Positions 8,522 through 16,794 are shown, numbered from the stretch's first letter. The stretch: 62,668 nucleotides of DNA from JALZVT01 sp964611345 (GCA_964611345.1 CAZSYU010000015.1:1-62668), one strand, 5' to 3'. A program made the numbers and translations. Notes: generated by a model from the sequence alone, not told the origin.

Positions 8522-8684
8522 GTGTGGGAGAGCGTGAACCCATCGGGTTAGATGCGCACTTAATCTGCCTATTTGCTCGTGCTCAGCGATTCACAGAGCC
8601 TGCAGTGCACGCTTAAACTGCTACATTTACTGCTACCACGCTAACTAAACCGCGTATCAACCTGGTGGCAAGAAGGCCGAGCGC

Positions 8685-10121
8685 ATGACGAAGTTAAAAC
8701 TCTACGGTCGAGGGGTGTTGCTGTTCTGGCTGTCAGTGGTCGTTGTGCCCACCTTTGCTGGTGATGAGATCGAAGATGATGCGGTTCGACTCCGCACGGT
8801 GCTCGGCGACATTTTTGTCACGTTTACACCCGATGCCGCGCCGCAAACGGTCGCCAACTTCATCGCGTACCTTGAAAGTGGCGACTATGAGGAGACGTTC
8901 TTCCATCGGAGTCTGCCGGGGGGTGACGGCGCTGGGCAATTCATTGTCGCTGGCAGATACCGATTTTCGTCGGGTCCCGCGGGAGCGATCGAAGCGATTC
9001 CTGAGCGAGCGCCTGTCGCCAACGAGTTTAACCAGAGTAATCGCCGCGGCACCATTGCTATGGTTGTGCCGGAGGGTGAGCCAGATGGTGCAACCAACGC
9101 CTGGTTAATTAACGTTGCCGACAACGGTGGATCGAGCCCTACCGGGCTTGATTTCGCTGATGGCGGTGCAACGGTGTTTGGCACCATCAATGCGGCAGGT
9201 ATGGAAGTTGTGGATGAGATTAACGCCCAGTGCACCGATGATCGTGGGGGTAATTTTTCACTGCTGCCTACCTTGTCGGAGCTGGGTCCCACAGGCAGCC
9301 GGGAAGAACTGATTCGTGTTACCGAAACCATACCGTTCGAGCGCGTTAGCGCGCCGGTATCGGCGATACTGCCTGGCAGTCGGTCCATCGGTTTTGATGG
9401 TGTGGCGTCGGCGTTCGCCACAATCCTGAATACCTCTGACGACATAGCGGCCAGTTGTCGTATTCAACCCATCACTGACGTTCCCGCGGTGTTTGAGTAC
9501 TTCCAGACTGATCCATCAACCAATCAAGTCATAAGCTCCGCGAATCCGCCGTTGGATATTGAACCGAATGGCTTTGCAACAGTGTTCTTTACCTTTCGGC
9601 CTATTAACGGATTTCCGAGCACAGAGATTGAGTTCGACTTTAGCTGTGGTAATTCACTATCAGACACGCCAGCCATTAGTGGAGTTAACACCTTTCAGCT
9701 GGCAGCCATTGGCATGCCAGGTGCCGACATCGTTGCGGTTACCTTAACAGCAGATGGCAATGGAATTACTGATATTGCTGCAGGCGTAAACTCGGGAGCG
9801 TTTGTTGCCGCTATCACCAACGTCGGAGTGAGTGAAACGCTCGAGGTCAGCGCCGACACAGGTGAGGTCGATTTGCCCGTGGCGGTGTTTGTCTGTGAAA
9901 CGAACCCAACGACGGGCGCCTGTTTAGCGCCGCCAGCAAGTGTTGTAACCGTAACCCAAGCCGCCAGCTCCACAGCGACCTTTGCAGTCTTTGTCCAGCT
10001 CCTGCAGAGCGGTGCCGTTATTCCTTTTGATCCAGCGCGCAACAGGACCTTTTTACGCTTTCGCAGCCAGGCCGGTGAGTTACGCGGCAGCACCAGTGTG
10101 GCTATACGCACGGTGCCCTAG
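8685..10121 (+). CDS. Exported cyclophilin-like peptidyl-prolyl isomerase with C-terminal beta-rich extension
   Basis: 478 residues. A signal peptide covers about 1-25 (ending PTFAGDE). Residues about 33-210 form a cyclophilin domain: RLRTVLGDIFVTFTPDAAPQTVANF is the family start and TVFGTINAAGMEVVDEI the family end. The active site is altered: the usual FHRVIxxFMIQGGD is FHRSLPGGDGAGQFIVAGR, and TNGSQFFIT is TNAWLINVA, so the Arg is kept but the Gln and Phe-Phe features are not. The remaining 270 residues are beta-strand-rich with paired cysteines (CRIQ, CGNS, CETNPTTGAC) and no family I recognise. It probably acts in the periplasm or at the cell surface, perhaps as a binding protein more than an isomerase. 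The start ATG follows a weak GAGCG. Confidence 0.75.
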   Translation: MTKLKLYGRGVLLFWLSVVVVPTFAGDEIEDDAVRLRTVLGDIFVTFTPDAAPQTVANFIAYLESGDYEETFFHRSLPGGDGAGQFIVAGRYRFSSGPAGAIEAIPERAPVANEFNQSNRRGTIAMVVPEGEPDGATNAWLINVADNGGSSPTGLDFADGGATVFGTINAAGMEVVDEINAQCTDDRGGNFSLLPTLSELGPTGSREELIRVTETIPFERVSAPVSAILPGSRSIGFDGVASAFATILNTSDDIAASCRIQPITDVPAVFEYFQTDPSTNQVISSANPPLDIEPNGFATVFFTFRPINGFPSTEIEFDFSCGNSLSDTPAISGVNTFQLAAIGMPGADIVAVTLTADGNGITDIAAGVNSGAFVAAITNVGVSETLEVSADTGEVDLPVAVFVCETNPTTGACLAPPASVVTVTQAASSTATFAVFVQLLQSGAVIPFDPARNRTFLRFRSQAGELRGSTSVAIRTVP

Positions 10122-10198
10122 CGCCAGTTTGCACCAAGACCACAACTGGTAGCATGATGGAGTGACTTACAGCTAAGCGCTAGAGGCAGGGAAAAGCT

Positions 10199-11914
10199 AT
10201 GGCGGGACGTCTTTATAGTGGGTGGATTGTTTGGTTAGGTGCAAGCCTCTGCCTAACGGTTGGTTTTGCGGCGGGCTGGCTGGTGACGGAGCGAGCGGCT
10301 TCTTTTCCGCCTTCTTCGCCGATAACCCATGACAGCTCACTCCCAAGAGCACAAGATTCCACGGCTCGCGTCGCTCCCAACGACGACTCTGGGTATAGAG
10401 ATTTTGCGCAGACTCAGCAGCCCACCGCGGCGCCTTTTTCAGACCCGATTCCGCGGATTCAGACGCTGGCCGAGACTGCGGAGATAACTAGCGAGTTTTT
10501 GCAGTCGGCGGCGCTCTACACCTTTGCGGCACCGCTTGATGCAGAAGCAATTCGCGGGCTGCTTGATAGCGCGGATCAATCGTGGGTTGGTGGCGATTAT
10601 TCTGGTGGTACTTATTTGTTGATTGGTCGTTATGCGGAGCTCGATTTTGCGGCTGCGTTAGACTATGCGTTAAATAATGCCGGGCCATCTGCAACGCGCT
10701 GGCTGCAGTCCATTTTTCACGCCCGGGCACGGCTTGATCTGGAGGAAGCGGTCGCGGCTGCAGCGGAGCTGAGTAAAAACCAACAGCGCATCGCTGGCGC
10801 CGCCATTCTGCGCTCGAAAGACTCTCTGTCGGTTAGTGACCGGCAGTGGGTTATTGACACCCTGAACCTAACTGGCGAGTTGCTGGCATCGACGCGTCAC
10901 AACAGTCAGGACGCCTGGGCGGAACTGCGGAATATCAGTAACCCAATGCAACGGTTAGGCGCGCAAGCCCAGGTGTTAAGAAGTTGGGCGCAGAGGGATC
11001 CGTGGGCTGCGCTCGCAGCGAGCGGCGAGATTGAGAACACGCAATACCGGATGAGCATGCAAGGAGGGATACTGGGATTAGCTGCTGCTGATGATCCCGA
11101 GCGGGCCATTGACTGGCTCAACGCCCAACCCGCAACTGGGCGTCGGTCCGACCTGGTCAACGCGCTCGTCGCGCAATTAGGGACCATGGAGCTGGCGACT
11201 GCGGAACGCATGATTGCATCGTTACCCGAAGAGGATCGCGGTAACGCCGGTTTGAGCCTCTGGTCTGCACGTGCCGCTACCGACCCTGAAGGCGCGGCTG
11301 CCTGGCTGGAGTCGCTGGAGTCCAGTTCAGACAACTTCGGCTCTGCCAATTACCAGGTCGCGCCTATACAGATTCTCTCAGTATTGGGCATGACGTCAAA
11401 CGCTGCTGCTGAACGGTTTATGGCGGCGCTGTCTGACGAGCAGCGGACCAGACTGGAACCCACTTATATAAAAACATTAGCGCGTAACGATCCGCAACTG
11501 GCAGCCCGACGGCTGGCTGAGGTTACGGATCCGCAGCAATACAGTTCCGCCGCGCGGAGTTTGGTGCAGACCTGGGCGCGTGATGATCCCAAGGCTGCCA
11601 GTCGCTGGATTGAGTCACAACCCAGCCAGTCCGGCGCAGATGTGAACGCCCTCTACAACACACTAGGGCGAGCCTGGACGCGGAACGACCCAGACGGAGC
11701 AACCAGCTTTGCGCGACGAATGCTCTCTGGCACTGATCGTGACCATCTACTGGGCGGTATGTTGGGAACTGGACGCGTGAACGGGAAGGATGCCCGATCA
11801 CTACTCAATCTCATCGATGACCCTACTCTTCGGGCGCAATCTGAAAAGTTGATTGAAAGACACGAGCAAGCAAGGTCACAGGCTGCCCGCTTGCAGTCGC
11901 TCAATACCAACTGA
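10199..11914 (+). CDS. Membrane-anchored helical-repeat protein of unknown function
   Basis: 571 residues. Residues 8-30 form one membrane segment or uncleaved signal (WIVWLGASLCLTVGFAAGWLV), followed by a Pro/Ser/Thr-rich linker to about 85. The rest is alpha-helical with a recurring motif W/A-x-x-x-D-P-x-x-A-A-x-W: the Asp-Pro pairs fall at about 267, 299, 362, 431, 463 and 497, for example WAQRDPWAALA, ATDPEGAAAWLE and WARDDPKAASRWIE. This resembles solenoid repeats of about 32-35 residues in places. I do not recognise a named family. Topology suggests a periplasmic solenoid tethered to the inner membrane, possibly a scaffold. A good ribosome-binding site (AGGGAAAAG) precedes the ATG. It follows the cyclophilin-like gene after 77 bases on the same strand. 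Confidence 0.75.
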   Translation: MAGRLYSGWIVWLGASLCLTVGFAAGWLVTERAASFPPSSPITHDSSLPRAQDSTARVAPNDDSGYRDFAQTQQPTAAPFSDPIPRIQTLAETAEITSEFLQSAALYTFAAPLDAEAIRGLLDSADQSWVGGDYSGGTYLLIGRYAELDFAAALDYALNNAGPSATRWLQSIFHARARLDLEEAVAAAAELSKNQQRIAGAAILRSKDSLSVSDRQWVIDTLNLTGELLASTRHNSQDAWAELRNISNPMQRLGAQAQVLRSWAQRDPWAALAASGEIENTQYRMSMQGGILGLAAADDPERAIDWLNAQPATGRRSDLVNALVAQLGTMELATAERMIASLPEEDRGNAGLSLWSARAATDPEGAAAWLESLESSSDNFGSANYQVAPIQILSVLGMTSNAAAERFMAALSDEQRTRLEPTYIKTLARNDPQLAARRLAEVTDPQQYSSAARSLVQTWARDDPKAASRWIESQPSQSGADVNALYNTLGRAWTRNDPDGATSFARRMLSGTDRDHLLGGMLGTGRVNGKDARSLLNLIDDPTLRAQSEKLIERHEQARSQAARLQSLNTN

Positions 11915-11933
11915 GCACGTTGACTGGGTGCCC

Positions 11934-11957
11934 AGACGCTAGATCAGACGCTAGATC
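11934..11957. repeat. 12-base tandem duplication at a stop codon
   Basis: AGACGCTAGATC occurs twice in perfect tandem. The second copy contains the TAG stop (minus strand, 11951-11953) of the Rieske gene, and the first copy repeats the same TAG just downstream. Confidence 0.95.
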
Positions 11958-13054
11958 AGGGCCCTGTCGTTTGTGGCCTGCGCGCTCGCTTCGGTAAGCG
12001 TTTTTGCCTCTGCGGCCAGTCGCTCCCGCCACTTGCTGCGAAACACGGTGAGCCCCTTGTCGCCACCGATACCGCGCGGCACAAACTCGGGACTTTGTTC
12101 GAGCAACAACTGCTGTTCTTCAATGAACACCTTGTCTTCCATAAAGCCTTCAAGCAGAGAAGCTTCGAGCGATGAGGTTGTTGCCGTGTTGTCCAGATCA
12201 AAGTTATGCAGGTAGTTCCAAAAGAAGTGGGTGGTGTTCCAGGTTTCCGGTGTCATGTATTGGCAGTTGCGGTATTCACGGTGAAGAGCCGCCGAGTCCT
12301 CCTGCGCTGGCTCGAAGGTGGTTTTCATCAGAAATATACCGGGCAGGTGCATTTCGATATCGTTCAACCGGTTGAGCATTAACCCGTGCTCGGCTTGCGG
12401 AATGACGCGTCGGTGAAACGGCGGTGGTGGGCTGTTGTTGTGCCAGCGTTTGATCGCGAGACCCGTGGGCAGTGGTTCGACTTCGTCTGGCACAGACTCG
12501 TAGGCATAAGACTCCGAACCACCCAACGTGTTGGTGTGAACAAAAGCCACATGGGTAAAGTCGGCCAGATTATCCACAATGAGCATCCAGTTGGCCTGGT
12601 AGTGCAGATAGGATTCTTTGGCGAACCCCCGCCAGTTGGCCTGATCTGAAAGCGGCGGAAAATCGTGGATATGGTCCGGGTTGGCCAGCTCAGGGTTACC
12701 CATCCATATCCAGATCATGCCGCCCTTGGCGCAAACCGGATAGGAGCGCACCTTCATGTTCTTCGAGATGTTGGTCTGGCCGGGGATCTCTACAACTTTT
12801 CCGGCGGTGTCGTAGAGCATGCCGTGGTACATGCAGCGCAAGCAGTTGGCTTCGACCCGGCCCATGGACAAGGGTGCTGCGCGATGGCAGCAGCGGTTAT
12901 CTAGGGCAGCGTATCCTGCGTCCTGCGTTTTGTAGAACACCAGCGGTACAGCGCAGATTTTTCTCGCGAGCAGCGACTTCTCGTTGTCGAGCTCGTGTTC
13001 CCAGGCGGCGGCGTACCAGGTGTTGAGTATAAAGGCGGGTTGTGGCGCACTCAT
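11951..13054 (-). CDS. Rieske non-heme iron oxygenase, VanA/phthalate-dioxygenase-like
   Basis: 367 residues. The Rieske [2Fe-2S] ligands are visible as NRCCHRAAPLS (Cys and His) and CLRCMYHG (Cys and His) near residues 50-75. The mononuclear iron site shows as DNLADFTHVAFVH, giving the two His ligands, around residue 160. Overall length and spacing resemble the single-component oxygenases of the vanillate O-demethylase, phthalate dioxygenase and 7-ketocholesterol types, which demethylate or hydroxylate aromatic or steroidal rings. A reductase partner is not adjacent. An ATG at 13060 exists, but GAGGA lies directly against it and six bases before the ATG at 13054, so the latter is preferred. 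It is divergent from the flavin-binding gene at 13132. Substrate unknown. Confidence 0.88.
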   Translation of the reverse strand: MSAPQPAFILNTWYAAAWEHELDNEKSLLARKICAVPLVFYKTQDAGYAALDNRCCHRAAPLSMGRVEANCLRCMYHGMLYDTAGKVVEIPGQTNISKNMKVRSYPVCAKGGMIWIWMGNPELANPDHIHDFPPLSDQANWRGFAKESYLHYQANWMLIVDNLADFTHVAFVHTNTLGGSESYAYESVPDEVEPLPTGLAIKRWHNNSPPPPFHRRVIPQAEHGLMLNRLNDIEMHLPGIFLMKTTFEPAQEDSAALHREYRNCQYMTPETWNTTHFFWNYLHNFDLDNTATTSSLEASLLEGFMEDKVFIEEQQLLLEQSPEFVPRGIGGDKGLTVFRSKWRERLAAEAKTLTEASAQATNDRALI

Positions 13055-13131
13055 GGTCATTCCTCAAGTCTTGCATAGCGATAGTAAACCCATCAGCATG
13101 AATCGAGAATCGTTTCTTCAGGAGAGGCCAA

Positions 13132-13785
13132 ATGACGTTTTATACACAGGCGCAGCGCAAGCTGCAGGACGAGTTTGAGTCCCGCCAGCTGGCTGACGCG
13201 CTGGAAGGCGCGATTATTGAAGACAGCATCAACGAAAGTCACGCCGCGTTCATTACCAGCCGGGATTTCTTTTTCCTCTCGAGTGTAACTGCTGCGGGTG
13301 AGCCAACGGTTTCGTACAAGGGTGGCGATGTTGGCACCGTACGAGTGGTCGATAGCCAGACTCTCGCGTTTCCGGCCTACGATGGCAATGGCATGTTTTT
13401 GTCTTTGGGCAACATCGCCGAAACAGCAAAGATTGGGCTGTTGTTTATAGACTTTGAAACGCCCAATCGGCTGCGCGTACAAGCGACTGCCCGGTTACAC
13501 ACTGATGATGAGCTGCTTGCACATTATCCTGGTGCGCTGGCGGTTGTGCGTGCGCGCGTTGATAAGGTGTTTGTTAACTGCGCACGCTACATACACAAGC
13601 ACACGCGGACAGAAACTTCGCGCTATGTACCCGATGCGAAGGGTCAGCAACCCTATGCGACCTGGAAGCGCATCGATGGAATGCAGGAACACCTACGTCC
13701 GGCTGACCAGGGCAGGGCCGCCGAGAGTGGTGGTGTCATAACGCAAGAGCAATACACTGAGGCGCTTGCCCAAGGCGAATCTTAG
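13132..13785 (+). CDS. Pyridoxamine 5'-phosphate oxidase-fold (PPOX class) protein
   Basis: 217 residues. Split-barrel flavin-binding fold: ITSRDFFFLSSVTAAGEPTVSYKGGDVGTVRVVD, then LAFPAYDGNGMFLSLGNIAETAKIGLLFIDFETPNRLRVQATARL, is the common pattern of PPOX-class proteins that bind FMN, F420 or heme. The trailing CARYIHKHTRTETSRYVP is also typical. The exact function, reductase or binding protein, cannot be told. A strong AGGAGAGG ribosome-binding site precedes the ATG. It is divergent from the Rieske oxygenase, with about 77 bases between starts, so common regulation is possible. Immediately after its stop there is a degenerate purine-rich 15-base repeat (about 13793-13828). Confidence 0.85.
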   Translation: MTFYTQAQRKLQDEFESRQLADALEGAIIEDSINESHAAFITSRDFFFLSSVTAAGEPTVSYKGGDVGTVRVVDSQTLAFPAYDGNGMFLSLGNIAETAKIGLLFIDFETPNRLRVQATARLHTDDELLAHYPGALAVVRARVDKVFVNCARYIHKHTRTETSRYVPDAKGQQPYATWKRIDGMQEHLRPADQGRAAESGGVITQEQYTEALAQGES

Positions 13786-13850
13786 CGAAAGAGCCTTAGA
13801 GAGTGAGTCTTTGAGAGGTTGAGTTTTAGAAGTGGCGAGTCATTCTCACG

Positions 13851-14786
13851 CTAAATAACCAGCCGGCCCTTGATTGGCGAGACGCTGATGGTGGCCACGG
13901 TCCCCGCGTTAAAGGTCAGGAAATCCTGCTCCATGCCATCAGAGAATATAACGCCGCGTTCGGGCATACGAGACTCGATCGTCAGTTGGTCATTTTTCTG
14001 CACCGTACCAAACACCAGTTGGGTGCCGGTGGTCAGGCTAGGGAAGGGTTCGCGTACGGCGAACTGTAGCTGCTCGGCGTTCCAATCGAAGCCATTGCTT
14101 AAAACGTGAGTTTCGCTATCAGGGTAAACGCCTCGTGCGCCCGCCAGAATAGACTGCAGCCATCCGGTGGAGCCAAAGCCGGTCGAGACGATGATGCCCG
14201 AGGAGCTTTGTTCTTCCCGTTGTGTGCCATGCACGAGGGTGTACCGCGCTGAGGTGTGGCTTTGGGGGCCAATAAAGAGATCGTTCACCGCCTGTAACGT
14301 CTGCCCGTCGTTGGTTTGCGCCTGGGCGAACGTAATCTGTTGACTGTCGGCGGTGTTGTTTGTGACGTTTTTGATTACGTCAGCGACTTGTGCGGCCTCG
14401 AAGCGCAGTAATGGACCATCCCAGCGGGCAGGGTCAGGGTTTATGCCGACGACAGGTTGCCCTTGTAGATACTTGAGCGTGTTGGCCACCAGACCGTCCT
14501 GGCCAATTACGACCACCAGATCGTTGTCACCAAATTGATAGCTTGGCAGGTATGAACGCTCCAGGAGCTGGAAGCGACCTTGCTTCTGCAACACCGTCTG
14601 TACCTTAAGCACCTCGGCTTTGTACTGGTCATGCTCGGCGACATAGTCTGCAGGGTTGGTGTTGTTGTGTTCCAGATAGAACTTGGCTTGTGGCCAGGTG
14701 TTAAATCGCTCCACCAACTCTTCGAGCCGAGTTTTTCGAGTAACCAGAATGAAGCGACCGTTCTTGGCATCGAACTTCTTTGTCAT
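13851..14786 (-). CDS. NAD kinase-like (ATP-NAD kinase fold) protein
   Basis: 311 residues. Although annotated elsewhere in various ways, the fold motifs of NAD/diacylglycerol kinases are recognisable: GQDG at 95-98 where NAD kinases have GGDG, NDLFIG at 168-173 for the NE/D motif region, and STGFGSTGW at 201-209 for the GxxSTPTGSTAY motif. The C-terminal half with repeated glycine-rich strands is also consistent. The Asp of GQDG is retained, so phosphoryl transfer remains possible, but the second glycine is lost. The first 85 residues are longer than in standard NAD kinases. It lies 46 bases downstream of the SPFH gene in the same direction. With the NrtR-like regulator next door, NAD(P) or a related nucleotide is the likely ligand. 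Confidence 0.72.
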   Translation of the reverse strand: MTKKFDAKNGRFILVTRKTRLEELVERFNTWPQAKFYLEHNNTNPADYVAEHDQYKAEVLKVQTVLQKQGRFQLLERSYLPSYQFGDNDLVVVIGQDGLVANTLKYLQGQPVVGINPDPARWDGPLLRFEAAQVADVIKNVTNNTADSQQITFAQAQTNDGQTLQAVNDLFIGPQSHTSARYTLVHGTQREEQSSSGIIVSTGFGSTGWLQSILAGARGVYPDSETHVLSNGFDWNAEQLQFAVREPFPSLTTGTQLVFGTVQKNDQLTIESRMPERGVIFSDGMEQDFLTFNAGTVATISVSPIKGRLVI

Positions 14787-14832
14787 GGCGTTGCTCCTTT
14801 AATGTACAGATGTATGCGCTGGTAGCGGTGGG

Positions 14833-15861
14833 TCAGTGGTCGCTGACCGCGCGTTTGAAGCTGTGTAACAAATCTGGTGAGATATTCAGCTCGCCAATTT
14901 TGTGTGCGTTCTGGGCGAAGCTCTCCATCGCCACGGCAATCAGCTGATCCGGCGCCATTTGGGCGAGTGCCATTGCCTTCATGTGCTCTACCGGCAGAGT
15001 CTGCAGAGCAGCCATTTTTGTTCGAATCGCGAAGGCATCGGCTTCTGCTTCCTGGTTGCGATTGCCAACCCGGGTTGCGACGAGTGCCTGACGCTCTTCT
15101 TCGGCTTCGATCTCTGCCTGTAAGCGTTCTTTCTCAGTGCGTAGCCTGCCACGGAAGATTTCGCGCTCGTTTTCGATTCGCTGGGCTTCGATCTCTTGCT
15201 CCTTTTCTTGTACGGAGCGGTCGGTATCGAGCTCGGCCTCCTTGATGGTGCGTTCTTGCTCCACGGCAGACTTGCGTCGTATGTAGGTGGCATCGTCGGC
15301 GTCCTGCAAGATCGCTTCTCGCGTTTGCGCTTCGAGCGCGCGTGCTGTCTCAGGCGTGGGCGCAATCTTCAACACTGTGACATCGAGAATAGCTAGACCG
15401 ATGGCGTCGAGCGCGTCGTGGTTTGCTAGCCCCTCTCTGATTGCGGCCGTGAGGGTGTTGGTCATGGTGAGGGCATCGCGCAGTGTTTCGCCTTCAACCC
15501 GGTTCTGCACCAGCGCCTGCGCCGCCCGAATGACACGTTCAGACAGGCGGGTAGGGTCTTCACTGACGTAGTGCTGACCCCCTTTGCCAGGCGCGACGGT
15601 GAAGTTCAAAACGTTAGTCGCCAGCAACGGATCGATAATCTGAAAGGTGATTTGCCCCTGTACGGCTATTTCCTGGAAATCTCCCGTTTGCAGTTTAAAA
15701 ATGAAGGGAGCGTCCTGCGCGTTCAGCGGGACGGCCGCGATAGAGCTGGTACGTGTGTTGTGAAAAAAGCTCAGGCCTTTGCCTTGCTGCCTGATCTCGC
15801 CGGCTGTGCTGCGAATGACATAGGTGGAGGCATCTGCCTTGTAGTACTGGATTCCAAACAT
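14833..15861 (-). CDS. SPFH/band-7 domain protein without membrane anchor
   Basis: 342 residues. The N-terminal part (about 1-180) is an SPFH domain: KADASTYVIRS, GKGLSFFHN, then FKLQTGDFQEIAVQGQITFQIIDP and the late LGLAILDVTVLKIAP-like strand (here IGLAILDVTVLKIAPTPE). Residues about 190-275 are strongly charged helix (KEAELDTDRSVQEKEQEIEA and onward), the coiled coil through which SPFH proteins oligomerise. No N-terminal membrane segment or hydrophobic hairpin is visible, unlike flotillin or HflK, so it may be peripheral or cytosolic. A clear AGGAG lies before the ATG. It is the first gene of a two-gene unit with the NAD-kinase-like gene, divergent from the NrtR-like regulator gene. Confidence 0.88.
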   Translation of the reverse strand: MFGIQYYKADASTYVIRSTAGEIRQQGKGLSFFHNTRTSSIAAVPLNAQDAPFIFKLQTGDFQEIAVQGQITFQIIDPLLATNVLNFTVAPGKGGQHYVSEDPTRLSERVIRAAQALVQNRVEGETLRDALTMTNTLTAAIREGLANHDALDAIGLAILDVTVLKIAPTPETARALEAQTREAILQDADDATYIRRKSAVEQERTIKEAELDTDRSVQEKEQEIEAQRIENEREIFRGRLRTEKERLQAEIEAEEERQALVATRVGNRNQEAEADAFAIRTKMAALQTLPVEHMKAMALAQMAPDQLIAVAMESFAQNAHKIGELNISPDLLHSFKRAVSDH

Positions 15862-15920
15862 CGCGGTTCTCCTGTTGGTCAGCGATTGTGCGGGCCCCTA
15901 AATGGGGTTTTCCGCTTTAA

Positions 15921-15935
15921 GTGACATAAGGACAC
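15921..15935. promoter_or_regulatory. Palindromic operator candidate, SPFH side
   Basis: GTGACATAAGGACAC has the form GTGWC-N5-GWCAC. The same form recurs at 15995-16009. It lies 60 bases upstream of the SPFH start codon. The NrtR-like protein encoded next door is the natural candidate ligand; that is inference. Confidence 0.6.
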
Positions 15936-15961
15936 AAATAATGAACTAATAGTGACCAAAA

Positions 15962-15975
15962 GACCCTTAAAGGTC
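15962..15975. promoter_or_regulatory. Central imperfect palindrome
   Basis: GACCCTTAAAGGTC, 12 of 14 bases in palindromic register, sits midway between the two GTGWC-N5-GWCAC boxes. It differs in sequence from them, so it may be a second type of site or chance. Confidence 0.35.
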
Positions 15976-15994
15976 AAGTCGATATTTGAAAAAA

Positions 15995-16009
15995 GTGTCA
16001 TAAAGTCAC
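15995..16009. promoter_or_regulatory. Palindromic operator candidate, regulator side
   Basis: GTGTCATAAAGTCAC, GTGWC-N5-GWCAC form, ends three bases before the ATG of the regulator gene at 16013. A protein bound here would block translation start and transcription, fitting negative autoregulation. Confidence 0.6.
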
Positions 16010-16012
16010 AAA

Positions 16013-16753
16013 ATGACCACCATGAGCGATAGCAATGACCTTTCAGAAGCGGATTTTCTGGCCACCTATGACCCTGCGAGCTTCGCCGGACCCCTTTTAA
16101 CGGTAGATGCAGCGCTATTTACCTATCACGAAGGTTGCCTGAAGGCGCTGGTGGTTAAGCGCACTCAGCACCCGGAGCAGGGCAAGTGGAGCCTGCCGGG
16201 AGGATTTGTCGATCTGGCAAGCGATCGCACCCTCGAAGACACCGTGCGGCGCGTGGTGAATCAGAAGACCGGCGTAGCGCCACCTTACCTCGAGCAGTTG
16301 GCGAGTTATGGCAATGCTCGCCGCGACAAGCGGGGGTGGGCCGTAACCGTTTGCTACACGGCTCTTATGGCCTATCAGGACTGTCGTGCGTATTTGGAGA
16401 ACGCGATGGATGCGTGCTGGAGTGATGTCGCAACTCTGGCGAAGCGGCCGCTTGCTTTTGATCATAAGCAATTACTCAAAGAGGCACGCGAGCGGATGCG
16501 ACAAAAAGCCCTTTACTCAATTGTGCCAGCCTATGCGTTACCTGAACTCTTTACATTGCCGGAACTGCAAGAGTTGCATGAAGTGCTTATTGGTAAGCCA
16601 TTGCAGAAGAAATCATTTCGACGCCGTATTGAACAAGCTAACTTGATTGAAGACTCGGGTGAGAAGCGCACAGATATCGGCCGTCCGGCTACGCTCTATC
16701 GTGTTAAATCCTCTGCGCGAGATTTTCGTTTCGTGAGAAATCTGGAAGCCTAA
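16013..16753 (+). CDS. NrtR-like transcriptional regulator (Nudix plus winged helix)
   Basis: 246 residues. Residues about 25-160 are a Nudix-like domain; GKWSLPGGFVDL is the family entry. The catalytic box is degenerate: aligned with GGxxE...REVxEExG it reads RTLEDTVRRVVNQKTGV, so Arg80 is kept but the three glutamates become Val81, Gln84 and Lys85. That fits NrtR proteins, whose Nudix domain senses ADP-ribose without hydrolysing it. The C-terminal part (about 165-246) has the winged-helix pattern LPELQELHEVLIGKPLQKKSFRRRIEQANLI and GRPATLYRV. NrtR regulators repress NAD biosynthesis genes in studied bacteria. Here the divergent target appears to be the SPFH/NAD-kinase-like pair. Two ATG codons, 16013 and 16022, are possible starts. 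Confidence 0.85.
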   Translation: MTTMSDSNDLSEADFLATYDPASFAGPLLTVDAALFTYHEGCLKALVVKRTQHPEQGKWSLPGGFVDLASDRTLEDTVRRVVNQKTGVAPPYLEQLASYGNARRDKRGWAVTVCYTALMAYQDCRAYLENAMDACWSDVATLAKRPLAFDHKQLLKEARERMRQKALYSIVPAYALPELFTLPELQELHEVLIGKPLQKKSFRRRIEQANLIEDSGEKRTDIGRPATLYRVKSSARDFRFVRNLEA

Positions 16754-16794
16754 CGAATCGACGCACTACATTAACTCCAAGAAGGAACTCGGCA

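Noticed and set aside
13793..13830. Degenerate purine-rich 15-base repeats after the split-barrel gene
   Set aside because: Too imperfect to list as a repeat, and no hairpin or T-run to call a terminator.
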